This document shows positions 24,520 through 35,900 of a DNA stretch of 64,000 nucleotides, piece after piece. The notes under the pieces are model-generated. The model made no database searches and had not been told where the DNA came from. It saw nothing but the letters and a program-made list of their open reading frames with translations. The stretch lies in contig VCJN01001306.1 of the NCBI GenBank assembly GCA_006384855.1, positions 49,160 to 113,159 on the forward strand, written 5' to 3'. Made by a program: the position numbers and the translations under genes. Source of the stretch: Tetraselmis striata (taxonomy: Eukaryota > Chlorophyta > Chlorodendrophyceae > Chlorodendrales > Chlorodendraceae). How positions within the stretch are numbered: the first letter of the stretch is position 1; every line of letters begins with the position of its first letter.

Positions 24520-26829
24520 TTACATCGAGATGTAGGTGGTTAGGGGGCATCACCACATCCCAATTTGGTAGGCAGTTAAAGCCCTTCGGAAAGAAACAAT
24601 ATATATTATATATAACTACGTATGTAGATATATATACATATATATGTATATATATACATATATAACTAAACATATAAATATAACTAGACATATAAATAAA
24701 TAAATAAAAATCTATATATGATGTCACGCTGCCGTGTGGCAAGCGTTGTGCTTTTGAGACGATTATCGCGTAGATTGTTACACCCCCCATGTTGAGACTT
24801 GCGGAGTATTGGGAGTGCGTCGGCACCTGAGGTTGCCCAGGGTATGCCGGGTGGTCCACTGGTATAACGGACTGGCTGGCTGGCTTCCCTTTGCCAACAG
24901 TGCAAGCTCCCCAGGGTGTTTCACGCCCGGCCGTGGCTCCGCCAGACACGGAGCCGCCACCAAAACGCCAAGCGACGCCGCGCGCGCAGACACGCAGCAA
25001 CATCACAGGTGACGGCTGTGTTGGGGGCGCCTGCTGGCGTATTTATTCGTGGTTTCGGAGCAATTCAGCCGGCTGTTCCCGGCGCACGCACTGACTGCGG
25101 TGGCCAACCTGCGCGTGCAGGCGTGGAGTGGGACGACCATTCGCAGACATTTGTCGTTCGCTACACGGCAAGCAGCCTACGCATGTGCAGCTCTATCGTG
25201 CCTGCGCTGTAGCAGGTGCCCCGGTGTTTGTCACGTGCATATTCCGTGGCGGTGATGGTGCGGTCGGTGCCTGTGCTGCCGACCCACAGCCGCAGGGGCA
25301 GGCTGAGTCGGTGTATGTGGGGCGGCGAACGAGTCTGGAAACGGCGATGGAGCTGCTGGGGGAGAGCATCCGGGTGGATGCCAACAAACTTGCCGGTATG
25401 GACGGGTTGACTTTCTGGCCAGGAAGCTCATTCAATCCAGAGAAGAGAGAGAGAGAGAGGGAGAGAGTGCTTCGTGCATAATGCTGGTATATTCCATGCT
25501 GATTCCGGTGTGTTGCTGTTGTGGATGATAAGGCGGCGATCCGGTACTGTTCAGAGCGAAGAAGAAAGCGATATGGGCGGCGCTGCGGGGAAGCGGCGGC
25601 GGCAGCGGCGTCAACAAGAGCAGTAAGGGCACGCAGCCAGAGCGAGGCGCAGATGCCAAGGGCAGCATCGTGGAGCCAGGCCGTGCCGGCGCCTCAGAGG
25701 ACGATGTGCCGCTTGTCATCCTCGCGTCTCAAGAGGGGCCTGCCCATGAAAGCGGCAACGGCGACGAGAAGGACCCCCCGCCGCCTCTTAATCGTTCCGC
25801 AAATCCCCGCCTCAAGGTGAAGGCGAAGGACAAGCACGACAAGTTTGTGCACGCGGAGTATGACGTCAAGCTCGAGGTGCGGCCCTCGCATGCCCCAGCA
25901 ACGGAATTGTGGCGGTACACGGCTACTTGCAGAGGTCGGAGAAGCCTTGATGTCGCCACCCGACACTCGCCACATGCGCCGCAAGTGGCGCAATCCAGTT
26001 ACGGCTCTACCTGCAGCTCTACCTACGACATCACGGTCGACAAGTTGTGAGAGGAGACGGAGTGGCGACGAAACTGACGCAGTGCCGCATGCGCTATTCG
26101 CTGCAGGAGGTCTTTGTGAATGGGAAGGGGATGACCCCGAAGCAGTGGCTGAACAGCATCGGTGTGGGGCGCAACCAAACCCCAAAGTCGACGCAGGTTT
26201 GTGCTGCTGCGGACGACTCGCGCAGCAGACATCTTGAGGCATAAATCCGTATTCGCGATTTCGTGGATAGTGTTTGATTTCGTGACGCCTCTCCCCCGGC
26301 GTACGTGACGCCGCTCAGGACAAAATCATTGTGGAGCTCGAAGAGGAGCGCTCCCTGCACGACTACTTGCTGGAGGCGTGCTCGGAGTGCAAGTCCCCAT
26401 TGGACGAGGTAACCCCGAGGAGTCGCCGTACATGCGGGTCCAGACGGTTAACGCCAAGAGCCAAAACCGAAACCGAATATGCACAAACGGCACTCGTTTC
26501 AGCGGGCTTGTTCCAAAGGCCAAGTATTGGCTGCACAAACATTTGGTTGTCCAACCGAGTGGATGGCAAATGCATTGACATTCTCTTCTTTTCTGCTTTG
26601 AAAAGGCGGTGCGTTTATCGGGTTGGTGTGTCCCGACATGCAGGACCACCTCATGCTGTGCGACGGATGCAATTACCTCTGGCACACGTACTGCCTGAAG
26701 CCCCCGCTGGATGCGGTCCCTGAGGACGCGTTTTTCTGCCTCGAGTGCTCCAAAGCACAAAAGCGCGAATCACACCAGAGCTTCAAGACGCCACAACTCG
26801 TCGATGACACCCAGCTACAGCTCGAATAA
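17931..26829 (+). CDS. BAH - TFIIS-N-like - SAND-like - PHD chromatin protein
   Basis: The exons are 17931-18059, 18487-18747, 18851-18940, 19267-19374, 21537-21674, 21814-21954, 22579-22729, 22860-23073, 23331-23419, 23572-24003, 24901-25008, 25216-25395, 25557-25876, 26083-26196, 26319-26408 and 26644-26829. All phases agree, and 2751 bp gives 916 residues. Residues 44-196 form a BAH domain (MVNITWLNRWSEV, VFLTGHKDDIPVACIMHPCQ, ending FICRHFYS). Residues 390-470 resemble the TFIIS/LEDGF N-terminal bundle (VVAIPGLGKVVQRLTKWE, LAKQLEKAR). Residues 470-620 are Pro/Ala-rich. Residues 788-825 are SAND-like (EVFVNGKGMTPKQWLNSIG). Residues 846-890 form a PHD finger with C846, C849, C861, C864, H869, C872, C887 and C890. 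The expected role is nuclear reading of nucleosomes and link to elongation. Plant SUO proteins also pair BAH with TFS2N. Exon 25216-25395 is least certain: an alternative exon at 25121 (VEWDDHSQTFVVRY) would need a frameshift. Confidence 0.8.
19057..19101. repeat. 45-nt poly-C run in chromatin-gene intron
   Basis: The longest homopolymer in the window. It lies between the two BAH-domain exons ending at 18940 and starting at 19267, immediately upstream of a SINE-like repeat in the same intron. Confidence 0.95.
19131..19250 (+). repeat. SINE-like dispersed repeat, copy B
   Basis: It lies in the intron before the exon at 19267. It carries GCTGCATGC, GGCTCATGCAGCCGGGCC and GGCAGGGATGAAATTGCC, and ends about 17 bp before the splice acceptor. 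Confidence 0.7.
20487..20529. repeat. 10-bp inverted repeat with 23-nt loop
   Basis: GTGCCAGTCC at 20487-20496 is perfectly complementary to GGACTGGCAC at 20520-20529. The loop contains a T run followed by a C run. It lies in an intron about 70 bp upstream of the diverged repeat. Confidence 0.6.
20597..20653 (+). repeat. Diverged repeat shared with 8105-8160
   Basis: Partner of the repeat at 8105-8160. It sits in an open frame of 111 codons (20572-20907) that I cannot assign to a family and that lies within the long intron of the chromatin gene. Confidence 0.5.
23089..23118. repeat. 30-nt poly-C run next to a splice donor
   Basis: It starts 15 nt after the donor of the exon ending at 23073 and is followed by a TA-rich microsatellite to about 23225. 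Confidence 0.95.
24469..24575 (+). repeat. (GA)n microsatellite with conserved flank
   Basis: About 23 GA units at 24469-24515 are followed by a flank (24528-24575) carrying GATGTAGGTGGTTAG and CATCCCAATTTGG. The same flank recurs at 31989-32034 next to a (CT)n tract. Both lie in introns. Confidence 0.65.
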
Positions 26830-27212
26830 GAGTCCACGACCACACGGTGGGGGATTGGTAATTCGATACCGTTTCACTTGGTAACAGCGGCGATAGTCGG
26901 TGTTATTGTACAGTAGCAATGGTGCTGAGTGGGCTTGATACGTTTGCTTGATGATGCATACGGAAATAGGCGGCAAATGCCACTCCACTTTGACATTCCA
27001 CCTCTGCGCGGCGAGGAGGGCAGCTTGTCCCTTCAGTGCGTGCCCGTCATGGAGGCGGCGCTCCTCAGGAAGGTCAAGCAACGCCGGAGAGTTGGGCCGT
27101 AGTGAAGAGGGCATGTTATCATGGTGTACCAACACAACCTCATATATACCCGCTACTCCCTATCAACAACCGTCTACCCCATCCCTCTAATCTCCTTGTC
27201 TCCCTCTTGAAG
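26830..27212. other. Convergent 3' gap
   Basis: About 380 bp between the stop of the chromatin gene and the stop of the minus-strand gene. It presumably holds both 3' UTRs. Nothing else is recognisable. Confidence 0.5.
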
Positions 27213-28917
27213 TTATTCGGGCGCGGTCTCCATCCATCTCTCCACCTCTGCGGCCAACCCGTCGTCCAGGAACGGTTGCATGCCACAGAGCCGGCTGTAC
27301 GTGTGCAGGTGCTCCACGTCCGTCTCGAGCCGCGTGTCTCCCCCACGCCGCCACCTTTTCACATGTGCCCATCGAGCCATGACCGTAGTTAGCCCCTCCC
27401 CCCAAACGATGCATGAACCTGCCTTGCATTGGTTGGTAGTTGGGTGATGTTGGGTTCACCTGCATGTCGAAGTCCCGCTGCACCATGTCCATGACGGTGG
27501 CCATTAGCAGCGCCGCATCACGCGCATAGCAATCTGGACTTCCCTCCCGATGCCCTGAGCACGAGCAAAAGGAAACGATGGGTCATTTTGTGCTCTACTT
27601 TAGGGCATTGTGGCACAATCGTTGCGGTGCAGCAACGGACTGCGGTCGATAGATGTGACACCTGCTGGGCGTACCATATCCGGGCTCGCTTGGCGCCATC
27701 TGAGCGTCTTCCAAGTCAAGTGGTGTGCCGCATGCCGGCTCGCAAGAGCGGCAACATGGCGAGGACTCCATGTACTGTTGGCCAGACACAAGGCAAAGGA
27801 AGCGATCAGGATGTTTTGTTAGGCCGCCGGCCCACGAACAAGCAACGTCAATCCCCCAAACCCCCTTTGCCTTGCCTGACCTGGCCAACCTGTTGAGCGT
27901 TGTCCACAATTGCATGCATCGCCGCCAACGTGCCGGGCGCCTGCTCCAAGCGGCGCGCCAAGGATGCGAGGCTAGCGCTCAGCGCATGTGCGTCGCACTC
28001 TGCGTTCGCACGGTCCATGTACAAGGAGAGGCCAGCGGAGGGGGCCTACGCACATTGGCGCATGCGCACAGCTCACTGGACCGCTATGGTATGGGGCGCG
28101 CTTGGGGGTTGAGGCTCAACAACAAGGCATGTAGAGGCACCCACCTGGAGCGCAACCTTCCGTAGCGCCTTGCCGGGGGCAGCCGGCTGCGTGTTGGCCT
28201 GGATGGCCCCGGCCTGTTGGTGCACCACTGCCACTGCCGCCGCAGCCGCGCTGACATGAGAGCGCCACGCCTGGTGTAGTTACGGCCAACGAAGCATGAG
28301 GTTAGAGGGCGCTTGCATGGTAACGGCTGCCGAGCACGTTGGCCATGACGGATGTCTGAGGCGGTGCTGAGGGAGGATGTCAGGTAGTGGGATTCATCGT
28401 CAATGGTGTCGGCACAGTTGGTACATCGGCATTGGAAACTTGGCATGTGCTATGATCACCTCCTCAGCGAAGCCATGGCGCTTGTCGCCGAGGCGGAGAG
28501 AAAGACATGGAATGAAGGAAGGAGGCATGCCCGCTCGACGGCATCTGAGAGCACTTGAGACATATGTTCTAGGGTATTGATTGATAGGTAGGCATTCACT
28601 GACTTTCCGGAGGTGTAAGTCGGTAGCGGCGATTTCAACACTGGTATCGGCATGGGCAGGGGCATGGGGCATGGGTATGGCTTTCCGAATGCCACACCGG
28701 TAACTGCTAGTATTGACCCCTGCCTCGAGCTGCTTTAGTAAGCCGATGGCGTTCCCTGGGCGTTGCGTTCATCGCGTCACAAGCAGCCGCCGCGTGCCCC
28801 CACCTGCAGCTGGGTGGCGAAGTCGCGCATGGCAGCTCTCAGCCCGGCGTGCGCGGGGCAGAGCGTGGGCTTTAGGGCTCCAGGGCTTTCCTCCAGCCCC
28901 GCCGCCGCCGCCGTCAT
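27213..28917 (-). CDS. Six-exon Ala-rich helical protein of unknown family
   Basis: The exons are 28917-28804, 28270-28145, 28045-27890, 27774-27675, 27533-27460 and 27323-27213 (stop TAA). Every phase agrees and 681 bp gives 226 residues. An alternative acceptor at 27554 lengthens exon 5 by seven residues without breaking frame. The N-terminus is MTAAAAGLEESPGALKP. Residues 39-130 are Ala-rich and predicted helical (AAAAAVAVVHQQAGAIQAN, SLASLARRLEQAPGTLAAMH). Exon 4 has a Cys-rich patch (SPCCRSCEPACGT). The C-terminal half carries CYARDAALLMATVMDMVQ and PFLDDGLAAEVERWMET. I see no signal peptide, membrane span or named domain. The family is not recognised; a small subunit of a coiled-coil complex is one guess. 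The Cys-rich exon is the least certain, because its only support is phase and splice sites. Confidence 0.6.
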
Positions 28918-29911
28918 CCTTGCTGCTGCTCCGCGACGCTGCCCAATTTACGCCGCGACGCTCCCCGATGATAACGCCGGCAGCGACGAAACGCACCGCC
29001 TCAGCGCCGCCGAGACCGCCTACGCTGCCACGCGGCCATGCCGCTTATGGAATATACAGACTTTCCGATGGGTGGGTGTGCGCGGGAGTGGGGTCGGAGG
29101 GGCGGTGGTGTCCGACGAGCTATCCGAAGCAACCTCTTGCGGGCACTGATGCGACGCAGGATAAATAGGTGCTGTGGGGGCGTCCTCGTCACTAAGCTTT
29201 GTGTGGGGATGGATGGGTATTGGGGGAGAAGGCGCAAGCAGATAATGGGTGTAAGTCGGGACTCCTGAAGCTCCTGAACCCATGAAGCATTATCTGATGA
29301 ATTACGCGGCGGTCGTATCAGCGACAATTTGCACGCGCTTCGATAAATGTATCATGCAAGACTGCTGGCTCCGCCATATAACTGAACGACTGTAGTTAGT
29401 GTGGGAGGGGTCGATAGTAGTTTGGGCTGGTTCGTTCCTGATAACCTGAGGCGCCTCGGACGATGTGTGACGAACCTCCGCGGACGAACGAGGCGTCGCG
29501 CCCGTTATAATATTTAGCGACTAGTCGATATGTAGGCTTTTTCCTTTTAAATGTAGGCTTTTTCCTCCCCCAGTACTTTGCGTGCATTCTCCGGACGCTC
29601 TCCCTGTAACCAAAAAGTTACTAGTCGATATCGCCGGCCTCATCACCGGCTCGCGGCGGGAAGGTCTGTTCTACCTCGCCGCCAGCGGCACAGCGCCCAG
29701 GTGCAATAAATAACGAACGACCTCTCCCCCCCCCCCCCCCCCCCCCCCCACACACACACAGACTCCTTTCCTCCATGCACGTTCTTCTTTCTTCTTGAGT
29801 GGACAGTGAGCCACCAGCTCAGACTCGCTGGGAGCTTACCTCCCTCTCGCCAACTCCGCGGTCCGAGGTTAGTACTTCGGCGCCGCGCTGCGACAACGAT
29901 AAACAGTCGCT
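28918..29911. other. Divergent promoter region with poly-C/(CA)n
   Basis: It separates the unknown minus-strand gene from the GH1 gene, so it should contain both promoters. A 24-C run (29726-29749) runs directly into a short CA repeat about 160 bp upstream of the GH1 start. No exon is recognised. Confidence 0.5.
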
Positions 29912-32900
29912 ATGGTTCCCGTCAGCCCGCCCAGGAACTCGACCGAGTCGCTGATGACCGCGAGTTCGCGCGGGGGCGTCGCTGTCGACGGTTCGCCCGA
30001 GTCCACTCCGCCCGCGAAGGCCGAGGGCGCTCCCGGGGCGGCTGAGGTGGAGCTGGCGCAAGTGCAACTGCGCGTCTCTGCAGGTGGGACGGGATCACGG
30101 GATAGCCGCCCCGCCGGGGGATAAAAACAAACATCAGCAACGTTAACACATACAACACCCTGCCCGCTCTCCCCTTCCTAGCTTTAATGACTAGTCGCTG
30201 CCGTACCTTTACATGTGGTGTCGCGTTTGGGGGGGGGGGGGGGGGGGGGCAGCTAACAACCGGTGACTATCTGGCGATATCGCTGCTAGTTGCGGTTATT
30301 TACTGGCGACTTACTGAGCTTACTTCATGCTGTTACGGCGCGCCCCCCCTACAGCCCATGTGGGTCTGATGTGTGTTTAAAGCTCTGCTATATTATCTGG
30401 CCGCATCTATATTAACATTACAACTCGCCTAGTTGGTTGCTTAATTAATTAGTACCCAACGTTAAGGTAATAATTATGGTTGCAGTCGGTGCGCACCTGC
30501 CCCCCCCCCCCCCCCCCCCCCCCCCTCTCAGCCTGGTTTCGGGGCGCCTAGGATGCGATATGGACCACCATGCGCGGTAGAAACTGTCCGGGGGCCTAAG
30601 ACGACCCGGCTAAGGTAGCGGTATAGGGGCGGCCGAGGACCACGTGCTCCGTGCGGCAGACCACCGGGGGCAAAGCCGGCGATTATGTCGTGCCTGGAGG
30701 CAGGCGGAGCGGAGGACATCCAAGCAAACACACGGGGAAGGGGCGGGGTGGAGGGGGGCTCGAGCGCCGCTTGTTGTGCTACTGAAATTGAAATCTGTTA
30801 CAACTTTATTCCCGGGCCAACCTGGCCGGCTGTCTCACGGTCCGACTACCTGAGCCCGCATAGGGTCGGCGGTGCCCGAAGCATGCAGCCCTCTGAAGAC
30901 CAAGTCCCTTTACCTTAGAAAGAGTGGTGTCGTCCTCCCCCCCCCACCCCACACACGCCTTCTGGGTGGCGGCGTACAGGTGTGTTTCTCTCGCAGTCTC
31001 GCCCTCGAGATCTATCCCGGCGCGTTTCGTTTTCTGTTGCGTCTGGCTCTGTGTCGTCCCCTACTGCCGTTGTTGCTTTAACAGAGGCCATGACTCGCTC
31101 CCCTTTATTCCGTGTCAGCCTCAAAATGGTCTTGCATGCCAGCTATTGGAACATTCGCTGCAGTTCCGCTGCAGTTTCGTCTGCCATTGGCCTCTTGACA
31201 GGCATGGCGGGCTCGCCTCTTTTGCGGTGCTCTTATCACCGCTCGGCGCCCGTACTGTTTTCGTGCGACTATTGCGGCGTTGGCATAGTCGCAATAGTTC
31301 CGATAATTGTATGGCTGTGTTATATGACCGTGTCACAATTACCATCGCACCGTCACAGGAATCAGCTGTGTCCCTAGTAGCGCATGCAGGGCACCGGCGT
31401 TGTTTCATCGTCTGCCGAACAGCTGACAGATTTGGGGGCGTCGCATGACATTCCTAGCCCGCAATGCACCGCAGCAGCCGCAGGTGCAGGAGGGGAAGGT
31501 GAGGGGTTGACACCGCTGCCCTGACCGCCCGGCCCCCGGCAGACGGGAGCCTGCCGTCCGAGGCCCCGCCGGCGCCCTTCCTCGTCGGCGTCTCCCTCTC
31601 CACCTGGCAGAACTCGGGCGACGCCGCGCCGGGCGGGCGCCCGGAGAGCAACTGGGGGCAGTTTGCGCCCGGGACTCACTGCGGCTGCATCCCCCGAATC
31701 CGCAGCGGCAAGAAGCTCAACGGGCGGTACTGGCCGTACCGTCGCACCGTCGGCAGCGGCCCCGACTTCTGGAACCGGTGCGGCGGACGCGATTGCCGGG
31801 CTTGCGTTGTCCTGCCCCATCCTGCTCGCCAATGCGCCGGGGATGGCTTTGTGGTTTGGTGTAATGGTTCCTCTCTCTCTCTCTCTCTCTCCTCCCTCTC
31901 TAGAATGTATATGTATATGTACATGTACATGTAAATGTAAATTTAAATGTAGAGGTAGAAGTGGGAGAAACAGAAATATTCCATGGAGCTGTAGGTGGTT
32001 TGAGGCCATCAAGGCATCCCAGTTGGGTAAACAGAAATGTATGTGCATATCATGTGTCTACGTACATGTATGGGTACATTAAGCCTCAAGCAGGGGGTGC
32101 ATGCAACCCATAAAAGCATTCGCTATAATTTTGTCTACGTTTGACCCCCGAAGGTAAGGTACGTTCTTATTTGCAGTGTTCTTGCTCCGCTCCCGTATGT
32201 GCACATGTCTATGTATGAATGTAGGGAGAGAGGGAGAGAGTGGGCAAGGGACCTCCTCCCCGTTTCAGAATCGGACCTCACCGCCACCTGGGACCCCATC
32301 CCTGCCGTCTGCTCACCGCTGCCGTTGCCCTGCGGCCGGCAGGTACGAAGAGGACGTGAAAGCCGCCAAGGCGCTGGGCTGCAACAGCTTCCGCTTCTCC
32401 CTGGAGTGGGCGCGCATCGAGCCGCAGCGCGGCGCCATCGACGAGGCGGCGCTGACCCGCTTCGGCGAGATCTTTGACTGCATCCGGGCGCACGGCATGG
32501 AGCCAATGCCGACGCTATACCACTTTGTGTACCCCGCGTGGTTCCTGCGCCTGGGCGGCTTTGCGCGTGACGCCAACATCGCGCTGTTTGTGGCCTTCTG
32601 CGAGCTCATCTTTGACCGCTTCCACACCAAGGCTAAGCTGTGGGCCACCATTAACGAGGCCAATGTGAGTACCGGCCTTGAGCCCTCGCTCGGGGGCAGG
32701 GGCAGGCGCGCTGGGGGGGGTGACAGTTGGGGCGCAGCGAGAGGGGGCCGACAGCGCGTGCAAGCGGGGAAATCCGGCGCAATGGCGACATGGCGGTGTC
32801 GGAACTATAACAAGTTCTGATTGCATGTGCTTTGCCAGCCAGAAAGACACATTGCCACATCGGTAGCCGGACGGCACGTGAATAGTAACGTCGCCATATA

Positions 32901-35900
32901 CTTTGTCATTAGGTGTAAATCGCCTACAAAGTACATGTCAGGTTACCATTGCGTAATAAGGTTAAGTGATAAGATTATTCAGTGCTATGGTATTACATGC
33001 AAGGTTACCATCGCTTAATAAGATTAAGAGAAGGTTAGTAAGTGCTATGGTATTACAGACATGAGGAATAGCATTCCAACCTCACAGCACTTTCATTGCC
33101 GCTTCGACCTTCGACTATCGACTTTGTGCAGTGACTTAAAACTTAGAATCAACCAGTGATAGAGTACCCCACGCTGCTATGCTGAGATGTGAAATACCCA
33201 TCGCATGGGAAGAGACTGGTGAAGGGCGCGTCCCCCCCCACCCCCCCCCCCCCTATCCCATCGGGCTGGTTTGATTCCAGGTCCAGGTGTTTTTCGGCTA
33301 CATCTGCGGCAACCACGTGCCGGGCGACCTACTGGCACTGCACAAGGCTGGCCGAGTGTTCTGCAACCTCCTCGTCGCGCACGCGCGGGTGTACCGCGCC
33401 CTGAAAGCCATGCCAGGTGGTGCCCCGCCGCCAGCAGCAACCCCGGGTTTAGGGTTTCTAGGGTTTGAACCCTACAAGGGTTAAATCCTAAAATCCCCTT
33501 CTACTGGCACCACAGGTGGTGCGGAGGCGCAAATCGGCATCGTGCACAACTACATGTGGTTTGAGTCCAAGGGCCGAAGCCCGATTTATGCCTTCACCAG
33601 GTAATTGCTCGCCACCGCCACAGCAACGGCCGCCAACCTGCCAGCCGCCTGTTCATGGCTGTTGCCCCATCCGGCGGGCCCAGACCGCAGCGCCTATAAT
33701 GACTGCGCGTTGCGTTATGCTGCTGTGTACTGCCGTGGAATTGCTACGCGATAGTGCTCCGTCACCAGCCTGGCACCCCAGTATAGGACCAGCGGCATCA
33801 TTGCACTGATTGACCGATCTAAGAATGGCCCGTGTAGCAATTTACGGCATTTTGTAGCCCCAGGAACAACCCCCGATCAGCTGCTTAACCACGATTGTTA
33901 TAAGCTACCTAGTGGATGCAATGCTCATGAATTACACATAATGCCACATAGTCGTTTGTAGATATGTTTGCCGCGCTTGTCCGCGTGTTAGCGGTGGTGC
34001 GTCGCATGCTGTAGCAAGGCGTGCGTTTCGCCACTGGTGCTATGCAATTGTATACTACACGCAAACTGAAAATTAGATTTCACCTTATCTGATAAGAGTC
34101 GGAATTACAAACCGCGCTGCCAGTGCTTCAAAACCGGGTGTTATCGTGCGACGAGTCTAAAATAGTGCCCCCGTCGTCGTCAATGTTGCTGTTTTGCGCA
34201 TCAGCGCACTACCGCAGTAGCTACATAAATAGCCGTATTTGAATCGGAAATCTGCGCATTTTCCAGCATTCCGAAGCCGTGCATTTCCCGCCCGAGGGGT
34301 CGTATCACGACGCTACGCAGTCAGTGCACTGATACAGAACCGGGGTGCTTTGAATATTCAAACACTATCGATACGAATCCCACACTGCTCCAAACCATAT
34401 GATAATGCTGCTGAAAACTCGATTCAAGAATTAGCGAATCACTGGAACCGACATTGGCGCCATCGACCCAATGCGTTTAGCGATGGGTGTCCGGCCTATG
34501 ATGTCATTGTCCACGTGGTGTCGCGGGAGTGCGAATATGTCGAGTAGCATACGGGCGCCAACGCGGCTACAAGAAACCACCCTATAAAGAAAGTGGTCGC
34601 TGGTCCTATCTCATTTGAATACGATATTACAACAAATGTGCAACAAAATCTACGATAAAGTGCGGCGGAAACCGACTCCAAAATGTCAAACAGTTTTTTT
34701 TCTCGTTGGAACACCAGCATCCGAACTAGTCGGACGAAAACTACTCTCGCCGCGCCAACTGCTCCGAAACCACAGCGTTAGCTTATCTTACGTTGGAGAG
34801 CATCGTGCGCCGAGTTTCGTATTGAAAGGTCGTCTGCGACGAGAGCAGTCAGGTCTGACGACTATACTGCATCGCCAGCAAGCAATCGAGGACGAGTCGA
34901 AAAACAAGTCATGTCGACAACGAGATTGCTAAAAAAAAAAACAGAATATTAAATACGTGTTCGAAATTTAGTCTACGCTATTTCCTGGTGATGTCGGTTC
35001 CGGACATCGTCGTCGAATGCCAACGACGATGCGGCAGCAGCAACCGCGTCATCGTGAATCGCCATCGACTGCATGGTAGACACCATGGCATAATGTGCGG
35101 TTTGGGGTTTCGGGTTTTCCTGCTCGTGATGATGTTCTCACAATTTCGCGCTCACTCGACATTGTGCTGGTTTCGGAGCAATTAAGTCGCAAACTTCGCA
35201 ACCCTCCTACATTTCCAGAGTTTTTGTTTAACCACACTTACAATATCGATAAGCGATAAACAGCGGTTTGAAACTGTCTGTGTTGAGTACTCCGAAACCA
35301 TCACATGATTACATCATACGAGTAGATACCCGTAGTCCTGTGGAGCAAGTATCAATGCGGCGGTTTCGGAGCAATCGTTTCATCGAAATCGAAATTATCG
35401 AAATTTCTTTCACGGCTGCTGTTTTGAAACCGTTTGCCAGCACGCCAAGAACTCGTCATAAGCGCACCAATACCAATGGGGTTATTCCTGTCGTCACTGA
35501 GTAGTTGGAAACGTCATCACTGACTACTCAACCATATGTCTTGTGGTAGTGGTAGTAGTAGTACAATGCCGCGCGGGCCTTATTGTGTTTCGACACGTAG
35601 GATCCCGCACACGACATTCCACATATCATACACTTGCCTGCAGTTGGCATGTAGCCATGCACTAGGTAGCACTGCTAACCTATCAAGCGAACTACCCTTC
35701 CTGCCAGCATTGAAGGACCCCTCTTGCTCATTGTCAATGTGCTGCGTCCAGGTACCTTTCGCGCCGGCTGAATCACTGGTACGGCAACCAGCTCGTCCTC
35801 GACTTTTTCACAACCGGGACATTCAAATGGGAGCACCCACTCTGGGGACACTTTGAGCACACCGAGGCGGAGCTGCCGCGCACCGACTGGATAGGCATCA

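Noticed and set aside
25121-25210. Exon starting GVEWDDHSQTFVVRY, AP2-like in look
   Set aside because: The frame hits a stop with no usable donor. The exon at 25216 keeps phase with both neighbours. I note it as an alternative only.
25623-25636. Possible intron GTAAGG...CAG
   Set aside because: Only 14 nt long. Reading straight through in the correct frame gives a good coding stretch (AKKKAIWAALRGS).
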